Shown here piece after piece: positions 16,402-24,725 of a stretch of DNA of 64,000 nucleotides. The notes below the pieces were generated by a model that saw only the letters and a program-made list of their open reading frames with translations, was not told the origin of the DNA and did no database searches. The DNA lies in the NCBI RefSeq assembly GCF_003574445.1, contig NZ_KZ984556.1:186001-250000 (forward strand), in the 5' to 3' direction. The stretch is from Streptomyces sp. YIM 130001. GTDB taxonomy: Bacteria > Actinomycetota > Actinomycetes > Streptomycetales > Streptomycetaceae. Position numbers and translations under genes: made by a program. The stretch's first letter is position 1. The number at the start of each line of letters is the position of its first letter.

Positions 16402-17340
16402 ATGAGCGACACTTCCCCCTACGGCTTCGAGCTTGTGCGGCGTGGGTACGACCGCGCTCAGGTGGACGAACGCATTGCCAAGCTCGTCTCCGACCGTGAC
16501 AGCGCACTGTCCCGTATCACCGCTCTGGAAAAGCGCATCGAGGAGCTCCACCTCGAGACACAGAACGCGCAGGCGCAGGTGAACGACGCAGAGCCGTCGT
16601 ACGCCGGTCTCGGGGCCAGGGTGGAGAAGATCCTCCGGCTCGCCGAGGAAGAGGCCAAGGATCTGCGTGAGGAGGCCCGTCGGGCCTCCGAGCAGCACCG
16701 CGAGCTGGCCGAGTCCGCCGCCCAGCAAGTGCGCAACGACGCCGAGTCGTTCGCGTCCGAGCGCAAGGCCAAGGCCGAGGACGAGGGCGCCCGGATCGTC
16801 GAGACGGCCAAGGGCGAGGCGTCCGCGCTGCGCGCCGAGGCCCAGAAGGACGCGACGTCCAAGCGCGAGGAGGCGGACGCCCTCTTCGAGGAGACCCGCG
16901 CCAAGGCCGCCCAGGCCGCCGCGGACTTCGAGACGAACCTGGCCAAGCGCCGCGAGCAGTCCGAGCGCGACCTGGCCTCCCGTCAGGCGAAGGCGGAGAA
17001 GCGGCTCGCGGAGATCGAGCACCGTGCGGAGCAGCTGCGCCTCGAGGCGGAGAAGCTGCGTACCGACGCCGAGCGCCGCGCCCGCCAGACGGTGGAGACC
17101 GCGCAGCGCCAGGCCGAGGACATCGTGGCCGACGCGAACGCCAAGGCCGACCGGATCCGCAGCGAGTCGGAGCGCGAGCTCGCGGCGCTGACCAACCGCC
17201 GGGACTCGATCAACGCCCAGCTGACCAACGTCCGCGAGATGCTGGCCACCCTGACGGGTGCCGCGGTCGCCGCCGCGGGCCAGCCCGCCGAGGACGAGCA
17301 GTCGGCTTCGCACGGGGTTCCGGCGCAGCAGACGCGCTGA
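16402..17340 (+). CDS. filP: FilP, intermediate-filament-like coiled-coil protein
   Basis: A 312-residue protein. The N-terminal DivIVA/GpsB-like motif (YGFELVRRGYDRAQVDERIA, 7-26) is followed by a coiled-coil rod from about 30 to 285 with EAEKLRTDAERRA-type repeats, and a short disordered tail. FilP assembles into cytoskeletal networks behind hyphal tips, giving stiffness, and interacts with Scy and DivIVA. The length matches the coelicolor protein (about 310). The ATG at 16402 follows ACAGGAA. It lies directly downstream of scy; the paired arrangement is conserved in Streptomyces. Confidence 0.94.
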   Translation: MSDTSPYGFELVRRGYDRAQVDERIAKLVSDRDSALSRITALEKRIEELHLETQNAQAQVNDAEPSYAGLGARVEKILRLAEEEAKDLREEARRASEQHRELAESAAQQVRNDAESFASERKAKAEDEGARIVETAKGEASALRAEAQKDATSKREEADALFEETRAKAAQAAADFETNLAKRREQSERDLASRQAKAEKRLAEIEHRAEQLRLEAEKLRTDAERRARQTVETAQRQAEDIVADANAKADRIRSESERELAALTNRRDSINAQLTNVREMLATLTGAAVAAAGQPAEDEQSASHGVPAQQTR

Positions 17341-17356
17341 CACCTTCGGGCCACCG

Positions 17357-17386
17357 CGCCCCGTACCGCTTCGGCGGTGCGGGGCG
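17357..17386 (+). terminator. filP terminator
   Basis: Stem CGCCCCG-T-ACCGC with GCGGT-G-CGGGGCG around a stable TTCG tetraloop, 16 bases after the filP stop. Confidence 0.75.
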
Positions 17387-17499
17387 TTCGTGCGTGCGGG
17401 GTTGTGGGGGTACGGGCGCCGCGGACGTCGGGTGGGACGGGTGTGTGCGGGGATCCAGCCCGGTGGCGGGGCAGTTCGTCCCGTTCTAGCGTGGTGCGC

Positions 17500-18537
17500 A
17501 TGATCGAGCTCGCGGGCCTGACCAAGCGTTACGGCGAGAAACTCGCCGTCGACCAGCTGACCTTCACGGTCCATCCCGGCATCGTCACCGGCTTCCTCGG
17601 TCCCAACGGCGCGGGCAAGTCGACCACGATGCGGATGATGCTCGGACTCGACCACCCGAGCGCGGGCGACGTACGGATCGACGGTCTGCACTACGACCAG
17701 CTCAAGGACCCGATGACGTACATCGGCGCCCTCCTCGACGCCAAGGCCATGCACGGCGGCCGCAACGCCTTCAACCACCTCCTGTGCCTCGCGCAGTCCA
17801 ACGGAATCCCGCGCGCACGCGTGCACGAGGTGCTCGACACGGTCGGTCTGACGGCGGTCGCCAGGAAGAAGGCCAAGGGCTTCTCGCTCGGCATGGGCCA
17901 GCGGCTCGGCATCGCCGGCGCGCTGCTCGGCGATCCGCAGATCCTGATGTTCGACGAGCCGGTCAACGGCCTCGACCCCGAGGGCATCCACTGGATCCGC
18001 AATCTGATGAAGGGGCTCGCCTCCCAGGGCCGTACCGTCTTCGTCTCCTCGCACCTGATGAGCGAGATGGCCCTGACGGCCGACCATCTGGTGGTCATCG
18101 GCCAGGGCAAGCTGCTCGCGGACACCTCGATGGCCGACTTCATCCGCGCCAACTCCCGCAGTTACGTACGGCTGCGCTCGCCGCAGCAGGAGCGGCTGCG
18201 GGACGTACTGCACGCCGAGGGGATCACCGTGATCGAGGCCGGCAACGGCACGCTCGAGGTGGACGGCGTCGGCGCCGACCGGCTCGGCGAACTCGCCGCA
18301 GGCGCTCAGCTCGTCCTGCACGAGCTCAGCCCGCAGCAGGCCTCGCTCGAGGAGGCCTTCATGCAGCTCACCGCGGAGTCGGTCGAGTACCACGCGCACT
18401 CGGACCCGGCCTCGTCGCAGTCCGGCGCGGGCGCGACCTGGACCGACGCACCCCCGCCGCCGGGAGGCGCGGGGCCCGCGCCGGGCTGGGGCGAGCAGTG
18501 GAATCAGCAGCGGTCGCGGAAGAACGAGGGGGCCTGA
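17500..18537 (+). CDS. ABC-2 exporter ATPase, pair 1
   Basis: A 345-residue ABC ATPase. Walker A GPNGAGKST, the signature SLGMGQRLGIA (an LSGGQ variant), Walker B ILMFDEPVNGLDPEG and the switch His in FVSSHLMSE. After the ATPase domain (to about 220) comes a C-terminal accessory domain typical of ABC-2 drug or lantibiotic exporters, then a Pro/Gly/Ala-rich tail of about 40 residues ending in a basic patch. The ATG at 17500 gives the conserved start MIELAGLTKRYG. The permease begins three bases after the stop. No substrate can be named. Confidence 0.9.
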   Translation: MIELAGLTKRYGEKLAVDQLTFTVHPGIVTGFLGPNGAGKSTTMRMMLGLDHPSAGDVRIDGLHYDQLKDPMTYIGALLDAKAMHGGRNAFNHLLCLAQSNGIPRARVHEVLDTVGLTAVARKKAKGFSLGMGQRLGIAGALLGDPQILMFDEPVNGLDPEGIHWIRNLMKGLASQGRTVFVSSHLMSEMALTADHLVVIGQGKLLADTSMADFIRANSRSYVRLRSPQQERLRDVLHAEGITVIEAGNGTLEVDGVGADRLGELAAGAQLVLHELSPQQASLEEAFMQLTAESVEYHAHSDPASSQSGAGATWTDAPPPPGGAGPAPGWGEQWNQQRSRKNEGA

Positions 18538-18540
18538 CGG

Positions 18541-19311
18541 ATGGCAGCCACACAGGTTCTCCGGTCGGAGTGGACGAAGATCCGGTCGGTCTCGTCCACG
18601 GTATGGACGCTCGGCCTCGCCGCGCTGGTCTCGATCGGCCTCGGTTTCCTGATCAGCCTGCTCGCCTCGAACGACTTCGACAATCTCGGTGCGAAGGACC
18701 GGGTCGCGTTCGACGCCACGGCCATCAGTTTCGCGGGCATGGGGCTCGGCCAGCTCGCGATGATCGTCTTCGGCGTGCTGGTGGTGGCGAACGAGTACAG
18801 CACGGGGATGATCCGGACCTCGCTCTCCGCCGTGCCGCAGCGCGGCACCTTCCTGTTCTGCAAGATCGTTGTGGCCACCGCGCTCGCCCTGGTCGTCAGC
18901 CTGATCACCGCCTTCATCGCCTTCTTCGTCGGGCAGGCCGTTATGGGCGAGCACAAGGTGTCGATCGGTGACCCGGGGGTGCTCCGGGCGGTGATCGGCG
19001 CGGGGCTCTACATGACGCTGATCGCGGTGTTCTCCATGGGCGTCGCGGCGATGCTGCGCAGTCCGATGCTGTCGCTCGGCATCCTGATGCCGTTCTTCTT
19101 CCTGATCTCCAACATTCTCGGGAACGTCTCGGCCACCGAGAAGATCGGACAGTTCCTCCCCGACCAGGCGGGCCTGAAGATCATGCAGGTGGTCAGCCCC
19201 GTCGACGACGACGCCCCGTACGGGCCGTGGGGCGGCTTCGGGATCATGGCGTTGTGGGCGATCGCGGCGCTGATCGGCGGATACGTGCTGCTGAAGAAGC
19301 GGGACGCCTGA
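18541..19311 (+). CDS. ABC-2 exporter permease, pair 1
   Basis: A 256-residue membrane protein with six predicted helices: about 20-40, 60-80, 100-125, 140-160, 170-190 and 228-248. The N-terminal sequence SEWTKIRSVSSTVWTLG is the hallmark of actinobacterial ABC-2 permeases that partner the MIELxGLTKRYG ATPases. It forms an operon with the preceding ATPase and was evidently duplicated together with it (see pair 2). Probably a homodimer exporting a peptide, lipid or toxic amphiphile; the substrate is unknown. Confidence 0.9.
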   Translation: MAATQVLRSEWTKIRSVSSTVWTLGLAALVSIGLGFLISLLASNDFDNLGAKDRVAFDATAISFAGMGLGQLAMIVFGVLVVANEYSTGMIRTSLSAVPQRGTFLFCKIVVATALALVVSLITAFIAFFVGQAVMGEHKVSIGDPGVLRAVIGAGLYMTLIAVFSMGVAAMLRSPMLSLGILMPFFFLISNILGNVSATEKIGQFLPDQAGLKIMQVVSPVDDDAPYGPWGGFGIMALWAIAALIGGYVLLKKRDA

Positions 19312-19477
19312 GCGCGACGGACACCCAGGACCGGACCGCTTAATTCCGTTCGTGACCGCGAGGCCGCACGAACCCTTGCGTTTGCCTGGAACCGTCAAGG
19401 CGTGGATATCCTCTTAGCCCTCACGGGGGCTAGCCTGCAGTGCCCCGACGTCTACGACCTGTCGATGGGTGCGCAGC

Positions 19478-20632
19478 ATGATCGAGGCAATCGGCCTGAC
19501 CAAGCGTTACGGCGCCAAGACGGCCGTGTACAACCTTTCCTTCCAGGTGCGGCCCGGCACCGTCACCGGATTCCTCGGGCCGAACGGCTCGGGCAAGTCG
19601 ACGACGATGCGCATGATCCTCGGTCTCGACAACCCCTCCGCCGGCCACGTGACCATCGCCGGCCACCCCTACCGCAAGCTGCCGAACGCACCGCGGCACG
19701 TCGGAGCCCTGCTCGACGCCAAGGCCGTGCACGGCGGCCGACACGCACGCAACCACCTGCTCAGCCTGGCCCAGCTGTCCGGCATCCCGGCCCGCCGGGT
19801 CGACGAGGTACTCGGCGTGGTCGGCCTCCAGGACGTGGCCAAAAAGCGATCCAAGGGCTTCTCGCTCGGCATGGGCCAGCGGCTCGGCATCGCCGCCGCA
19901 CTGCTCGGCGACCCGCAGGTACTCCTCTTCGACGAGCCGGTCAACGGCCTCGACCCGGAGGGCATCCTCTGGGTCCGCAACCTGATGAAGCAGCTGGCCG
20001 CCGAGGGCCGTACGGTCTTCGTCTCCTCGCACCTGATGAGCGAAATGGCGCTCACCGCCGAGCACTTGATCGTGATCGGCCGCGGGCAGCTGCTCGCCGA
20101 CATGAGCGTCAAGGCGTTCATCTCGGCCAACTCCGCCGACTTCGCCCGGGTCCGCACACCGGACCCCGACCCGCAGGCGCGCGAGAAACTGACCGCCGCG
20201 CTCACCGAGTCCGGCGGTCAGGTGCTGCCCGAGCAGGACGGCGCGCTCCGCGTCACCGGTCTGCCGCTCCCCCGCATCAGCGACGTCGCGCACGCGGCCG
20301 GCGTCCGCCTGTGGGAGCTGTCCCCGCACCAGGCCTCGCTCGAGGAGGCGTACATGCGCATGACGCAGGGCGCCGTCGACTACCGCTCGACCACCGACCA
20401 GCGTGCCGGGCTGCAGCAGCCGGCCGGACCGCAGGAACCGTACGCCCCGCCCGTGCCGGGACATGACCAGCCCGGCTGGTACGCGCCCCCGCCGCCGCAG
20501 CAGGGTGGTCAGCCGTTCACGATGCCGCAGGGCGCACCCGGCCAGCCGTACGGCGCTCCCGCGGGCCCCGGCCCGTACGCCGCACAGGCCCCCGCCCCGA
20601 CCCCGCACACGGACAACGAGGACTCCCGATGA
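19478..20632 (+). CDS. ABC-2 exporter ATPase, pair 2
   Basis: A 384-residue paralogue of the pair 1 ATPase. Walker A GPNGSGKST, the identical SLGMGQRLGIA signature, Walker B VLLFDEPVNGLDPEG and SSHLMSEMALTAEH. Its C-terminal tail (about 310-384) is longer and rich in Pro, Gln, Tyr and Gly (for example PPPPQQGGQPFTMPQG), probably disordered. The ATG at 19478 is used; a GTG nine bases earlier is possible. The stop overlaps the permease start by four bases. The sequence in between (19312-19477) is AT-richer (GGATATCCTCTTAG) and may hold a separate promoter. Confidence 0.9.
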   Translation: MIEAIGLTKRYGAKTAVYNLSFQVRPGTVTGFLGPNGSGKSTTMRMILGLDNPSAGHVTIAGHPYRKLPNAPRHVGALLDAKAVHGGRHARNHLLSLAQLSGIPARRVDEVLGVVGLQDVAKKRSKGFSLGMGQRLGIAAALLGDPQVLLFDEPVNGLDPEGILWVRNLMKQLAAEGRTVFVSSHLMSEMALTAEHLIVIGRGQLLADMSVKAFISANSADFARVRTPDPDPQAREKLTAALTESGGQVLPEQDGALRVTGLPLPRISDVAHAAGVRLWELSPHQASLEEAYMRMTQGAVDYRSTTDQRAGLQQPAGPQEPYAPPVPGHDQPGWYAPPPPQQGGQPFTMPQGAPGQPYGAPAGPGPYAAQAPAPTPHTDNEDSR

Positions 20633-21510
20633 GCACGCCGCACCCGCAGCAGGCACCGTCGCCCGTGCCCCCGCAGGGCGCACCGCAGCAGGGCGCTCCG
20701 TACGACCACGGGCAGGGCCTGCCGGGCGCCGCCTACACCTCACCGATCCCGATCAAGCGCACCCACCTCGGGAACGCGATCGTCTCGGAGTGGACGAAGA
20801 TCCGTTCCGTCCGCTCGACGGTGTGGACGATCACCATCTTCCTGCTCCTGGTGGTCGGCACCGGCCTGATCATCGCGGCCAACACCAAGGCGCAGGACTA
20901 CGCCGAGGTGCCGTACACCCTGCCGGCGTTCTTCGGGCTGATCCTCGGCCAGATCTGCCTGATCACGCTCGGCGTCCTGGTCGTCTCCTCGGAGTACGGC
21001 ACCGGCATGATCCGCACGACGATGACCGCGTCGCCGCAGCGCTCCCGGGTGCTCGCCGCGAAGTTCCTGGTCTTCTTCGTGGTCGCCTTCACGGTCTCCG
21101 CGCTGGCCATCGGCCTGGTCGGCCTGTTCACCTCGGGGATGCACGACGACGGCTCGGTCGAGTCGGTGCCGATGGGCGGCACCCTCCTCAAGGGCTCGCT
21201 CTACGTCTCGCTGCTCGGCGTACTCGCCCTCGCCGTGGGCGCGTTGCTGCGGCACTCGGCAGGGGCGATCACCGCGATGCTGGGCCTGGTCCTGGTGCCG
21301 GCGATCCTTCCCGCGTTCCTGATGATCTCCGAGTCGACCCGCGACATCGGCGAGAAGATGCTCGAGTACAACGCGCCGAACTCACTGGCCAAGGTCTTCC
21401 AGCTGGAGTCCGGCAGCGGCGGCGGCACCCCGCAGCTGTGGCTGCTCGCCGGCATCACGGTCGCCGCGATCGTCGGCGCCTTTATCCGGCTCGAGTCGCG
21501 CGACGTCTGA
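20629..21510 (+). CDS. ABC-2 exporter permease, pair 2
   Basis: A 293-residue permease. A cytosolic N-terminal Pro/Gln-rich leader of about 45 residues (absent from pair 1) precedes the shared SEWTKIRSVRSTVWTIT motif and six helices. In composition the leader matches the tail of its ATPase, so both subunits acquired similar low-complexity extensions, perhaps for mutual contact or localisation. The next gene converges 11 bases downstream. Confidence 0.9.
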   Translation: MSTPHPQQAPSPVPPQGAPQQGAPYDHGQGLPGAAYTSPIPIKRTHLGNAIVSEWTKIRSVRSTVWTITIFLLLVVGTGLIIAANTKAQDYAEVPYTLPAFFGLILGQICLITLGVLVVSSEYGTGMIRTTMTASPQRSRVLAAKFLVFFVVAFTVSALAIGLVGLFTSGMHDDGSVESVPMGGTLLKGSLYVSLLGVLALAVGALLRHSAGAITAMLGLVLVPAILPAFLMISESTRDIGEKMLEYNAPNSLAKVFQLESGSGGGTPQLWLLAGITVAAIVGAFIRLESRDV

Positions 21511-21521
21511 CCCGCCGGAGC

Positions 21522-21854
21522 TCAGAACCTCGGCGCGTTACGGGACCGCTGCACCCGCGTGGTGCGGCGGTCCCTCGCGTTCCAGCAGGACTTGTGCCAG
21601 TGCCGACGGTCCTCGACGCCGCCGCCGAACTCGGGCCAGGCCACCACATGGGCCACCCCCGAGGAAATCTCCTGATCGCATCCGGGGCAGCGGTACGTCT
21701 TGCCCGCGCTGCTCGCCCCCGCCACGTGCCGGACGCTGAACTCCTCGCCCTGCCAGCTCTCCGTGTGCTGATGGCCGCCGTAGCGGCCGCGCTCCTCCTC
21801 CCCCGCTCGGCCGGCTGAACCGGCGACCTTCGGTCGGTTTCGGCGCGGAGACAC
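21522..21854 (-). CDS. Small basic protein with Cys/His cluster
   Basis: A 110-residue protein, annotated in some Streptomyces genomes as 'ATP/GTP-binding protein', although no P-loop is visible. It has a basic N-terminus (VSPRRNRPKVAG) and a probable zinc-binding module: YRCPGCDQEI, then VAHVV, then HWHKSCWNARDRR. The CxxC, His and HxxxC spacing resembles a treble-clef/HNH-like knuckle. GTG at 21854 is preferred; the in-frame upstream extension lacks conservation features. Function unknown; the Arg-rich C-terminus suggests nucleic-acid contact. Confidence 0.7.
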   Translation of the reverse strand: MSPRRNRPKVAGSAGRAGEEERGRYGGHQHTESWQGEEFSVRHVAGASSAGKTYRCPGCDQEISSGVAHVVAWPEFGGGVEDRRHWHKSCWNARDRRTTRVQRSRNAPRF

Positions 21855-22159
21855 AGCACACCTCTCGGGCTGTCCGGGGGACGAGTGGATTGTCCAGCCT
21901 ACGCGGCGCGCCTGCGGGTACACGTCCTACCGGGCGCCCCTCAGGGAGCGCCCACCCCAGCCGTGCCCCGTGTCACGCGCTGGTCGGCGCGCCCCAAGGC
22001 CTTCGCGCCCGCGGGCTCCGAAGCACTCCGACGAGTGCCGAGGGGGCGCCACTCATCGGAAAATGGGCCAACCTGCTTGCCAGGCCGTGCCTTTGGCACG
22101 TGTCACGCGTTATTGCCCACAGGGGAGGCCGCGTCGGCGCCGAGGAATCAGGAGTCTCG
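21855..22159. other. 305-bp gap, promoter region of the LLM oxidoreductase
   Basis: No gene is supported. An 11-mer CGTGTCACGCG occurs twice (at about 21969 and 22099). AGGAG at 22149-22153 is the ribosome binding site for the oxidoreductase. Nothing else stands out. Confidence 0.55.
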
Positions 22160-23188
22160 ATGCGCGTTGGAAGTTTCGTACTGGCCGCACAGTTCCCGGG
22201 CCAGGGGCAGGGTGAGGCGCTGCATCGCGCCGTGCGCACCGCGGAAGTCGCGGAGGAGGCCGGGCTGGACGGAGTCTGGCTGGCCGAGCACCACTTCGTG
22301 CCGTACGGCGTGTGTCCGTCCGCCACGACACTGGCTGCGCTGCTGCTCGGCCGCACCCGCCGTATCCGGGTCGGCACCGCCGTCAGCGTGCTGACCACCC
22401 AGCATCCGGTCACGGTGGGCGAGCAGGCGGCGCTGCTCCATGTCACCAGTGGCGGCCGGTTCACGCTGGGTGTCGGCCGCGGCGGTCCGTGGGTCGACCT
22501 GGAGGTCTTCGGCAGCGGACTCGAGGCGTACGAGGGCGGGTTCACCGAATCGCTCGATCTGCTGCTCCGCTGGCTCGGGGAGCCGCGGGTGTCGGCGGAC
22601 GGCGAGCGGTTCGCGTTCCGCGAGGTCTCGGTGGTGCCCCGTCCCGACGAGCTCCTGAGCGGTCCGGAGACCCCTGAGGTCCTGGTCGCCTGCACCTCAC
22701 CGGCCAGTGTCAGGACGGCCGCGGAGCGCGGCGTACCGATGCTGCTCGGCATGCATGTCGGGGACGAGGAGAAGGCGGACATGGTCGGCCTGTGGCGGCG
22801 CTGCGCACGGGCCGCCGGGCACGCGCCCGAGGACGTCGCGGCTGCGGGGCATGTGTCGGCGGGGGTGGCACAGGTCACGGACCGCGGCAGCGATGCGGCG
22901 GAGGTCCTGCTCAAGGCGATGCCGGGCTGGCTGAAGCAGGGGCTGGACGCCCATGTGACGGTGGACGGCCGGCTGCGCCGCATGCGCGACCCCGCGGCGT
23001 ACACCGAACTGCTCTGCGGGCTGCACCCCGTGGGCACGCCGCAGCAGTGCGCCGACCGGCTCGCGGCCACTTCGGAACGCACGGGCATCTCCCGCTTCGC
23101 GCTGCTCATGGAGGGCTCGGGCGACCTGGCGGCCACCGAGGAGAACGTACGGCGCATCGGTGCGGACGTACTGCCGCAGCTCGAGTGA
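22160..23188 (+). CDS. LLM-class (luciferase-like) flavin-dependent oxidoreductase
   Basis: A 342-residue TIM-barrel protein of the bacterial luciferase-like family. It begins with MRVGSFVLAAQFPGQ and contains the family blocks GLDGVWLAEHHFVPYG, RIRVGTAVSVLTTQHPV, GGRFTLGVGRGGPW and, near the C-terminus, GTPQQCADRLAATSERTG. Such enzymes use reduced FMN or F420; the choice and the substrate cannot be read here. Start ATG at 22160 follows an AGGAG ribosome binding site. It is a single gene converging with the SCO5389-family gene and separated from it by a strong hairpin. Confidence 0.9.
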   Translation: MRVGSFVLAAQFPGQGQGEALHRAVRTAEVAEEAGLDGVWLAEHHFVPYGVCPSATTLAALLLGRTRRIRVGTAVSVLTTQHPVTVGEQAALLHVTSGGRFTLGVGRGGPWVDLEVFGSGLEAYEGGFTESLDLLLRWLGEPRVSADGERFAFREVSVVPRPDELLSGPETPEVLVACTSPASVRTAAERGVPMLLGMHVGDEEKADMVGLWRRCARAAGHAPEDVAAAGHVSAGVAQVTDRGSDAAEVLLKAMPGWLKQGLDAHVTVDGRLRRMRDPAAYTELLCGLHPVGTPQQCADRLAATSERTGISRFALLMEGSGDLAATEENVRRIGADVLPQLE

Positions 23189-23252
23189 CGGCGCACGGGC
23201 ACCGGGCACGGGGGCTCGTACTCGGATGCACGGCCTGATCGACGGCCGGAGG

Positions 23253-23296
23253 GCTGCCGCCCCGGACAACACACCTCCCGCGTACGGGGCGGCAGC
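23253..23296. terminator. Bidirectional hairpin after the LLM gene
   Basis: Perfect 12-bp arms, GCTGCCGCCCCG and CGGGGCGGCAGC, around a 20-nt loop between convergent genes. Confidence 0.65.
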
Positions 23297-23304
23297 AACA
23301 GGCC

Positions 23305-23697
23305 TCAGCAGTCCCGGAGTTCCGGCGACTGGTTGAGCAGCTGGCCACGGATCGAGGTGAACCGGGTCAGCCGATCATCGGCCTCGTCACCGAGTGGGAA
23401 GACGGCGACCCGATGGCAGTTCTGGAATGCGAGTCGCACTCCGAAGTGCCGTTCGAGCGAGCCGCGTATCGCGTCACTCGCGAGCGCGCGCAGCAGCTGC
23501 CCGCGCGCCTGCTCGTCCGGCGGCGGCGTCTGGTTGTCGGCGAACTCTCCGCCGTCGACCTTCAACTGGGCCACCAGTGAGCTGATCATCTCCCACGCAT
23601 AGGGCAGGGAGCTCCGGACGCAGTCGACGAAGGCGGCTTCATCGACCTCGCCTCGCTCGGCCTGCTCCAACAGCGCCGGTGAGACGTCGAGCGACAT
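23305..23697 (-). CDS. SCO5389-family conserved protein
   Basis: A 130-residue conserved Streptomyces protein matching the SCO5389 family and lying beside nucS, as in S. coelicolor. It is predicted helical: SPALLEQAERGEVDEAAFVDCVRSS, then a block with CHRVAVFPLGDEADDRLTRF. No signal peptide, membrane helix or catalytic motif is recognisable. The ATG at 23697 follows GAGAGGAGAACCC. It is divergent from nucS across 278 bp. Function unknown. Confidence 0.8.
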   Translation of the reverse strand: MSLDVSPALLEQAERGEVDEAAFVDCVRSSLPYAWEMISSLVAQLKVDGGEFADNQTPPPDEQARGQLLRALASDAIRGSLERHFGVRLAFQNCHRVAVFPLGDEADDRLTRFTSIRGQLLNQSPELRDC

Positions 23698-23975
23698 GGG
23701 TTCTCCTCTCGCACCCCCGAGGGGCGGGGGCAGACGGACAGGGCAGGAGTCCGCCTACGCAGCGTGCACGCACCGCGACCTCCTGCTTCCACGGTAAACA
23801 TCGTGTCCGGCCCGCACCAGGAGAATGCGCGCACAACCGGCCAATAACCTGGGACGTCAAAACGCGTGCTTCCGTGGGGTGTTGGGCCGTTACGACCGGA
23901 AGTCGGCGGTCGCCGGCGAGTGGTGCTCCGGGGCGAATCGCGCGGACCGCCCGCGGTCGAGTAGCGTTGCCGACC

Positions 23976-24638
23976 ATGCGTCTCGTCATCGCCCGCTGCT
24001 CCGTGGACTACGCGGGCAGGCTCACGGCCCACCTCCCCCTCGCGCCCCGCCTCATCCTGGTGAAGGCTGACGGCAGTGTCTCGATCCATGCGGACGACCG
24101 GGCGTACAAGCCCCTCAACTGGATGTCGCCGCCCTGCACCCTCAAGGAGGGCGACGACAACGTCTGGACCGTGGTCAACAAGGCGGGCGAGAAACTCATC
24201 ATCACGATGGAGGAAGTCCTGCACGACTCCTCCCACGAACTCGGCGTGGACCCCGGCCTGATCAAGGACGGCGTGGAGGCGCACCTGCAGGAGCTGCTCG
24301 CCGACCGGATCGACACGCTCGGCGAGGGCTACACGCTGATCCGCCGCGAGTACCAGACCGCCATCGGCCCGGTCGACATCCTCTGCCGGGACGCGGAGGG
24401 CGCGACGGTGGCGGTGGAGATCAAGCGGCGCGGCGAGATCGACGGCGTCGAGCAGCTCACGCGCTACCTGGAACTCCTCAACCGCGACCCTCATCTGGCG
24501 CCCGTACGGGGCGTGTTCGCGGCGCAGGAGATCAAGCCGCAAGCACGGGTACTCGCGACGGACCGCGGCATCGGCTGCGCGGTCCTGGACTACGACGCGC
24601 TGCGCGGCATCGAGGACGACAAGCTGCGACTGTTCTGA
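23976..24638 (+). CDS. nucS: Mismatch-specific endonuclease NucS (EndoMS)
   Basis: A 220-residue nuclease. The N-terminal DNA-binding and dimerisation domain (about 1-110) is followed by a RecB-type PD-(D/E)XK domain with Asp134 in GPVDIL, Glu148 and Lys150 in VEIK, and Gln160 in GVEQL. The protein ends in KLRLF, matching the C-terminal sliding-clamp-binding motif of the family. NucS cuts both strands at mismatches and provides mismatch repair in actinobacteria, which lack MutS/MutL. The ATG at 23976 gives the conserved MRLVIARC start. Monocistronic, closed by a large hairpin. Confidence 0.95.
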   Translation: MRLVIARCSVDYAGRLTAHLPLAPRLILVKADGSVSIHADDRAYKPLNWMSPPCTLKEGDDNVWTVVNKAGEKLIITMEEVLHDSSHELGVDPGLIKDGVEAHLQELLADRIDTLGEGYTLIRREYQTAIGPVDILCRDAEGATVAVEIKRRGEIDGVEQLTRYLELLNRDPHLAPVRGVFAAQEIKPQARVLATDRGIGCAVLDYDALRGIEDDKLRLF

Positions 24639-24660
24639 CCGCAGCCTGCGACTGACCGAC

Positions 24661-24714
24661 CAGCGGCCCCGGCGGGCCCCGTCCGATCGAGGACGGTGCC
24701 CGCCGGGGCCGCTG
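24661..24714. terminator. Strong bidirectional terminator between nucS and the P-loop gene
   Basis: A 17-bp perfect outer stem (CAGCGGCCCCGGCGGGC with its complement), one mismatch, then six further pairs and a 6-nt GATCGA loop. It lies between convergent stops. Confidence 0.85.
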
Positions 24715-24725
24715 CGGTTCTGGCT

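Noticed and set aside
12397..17340. 'Cellulose-binding protein' label for scy and filP
   Set aside because: The proteins are coiled-coil cytoskeletal scaffolds with no carbohydrate-binding module or signal peptide.
21522..21854. 'ATP/GTP-binding protein' function
   Set aside because: No Walker motif is visible. The Cys/His pattern is the only structural clue, so no nucleotide-binding function is claimed.
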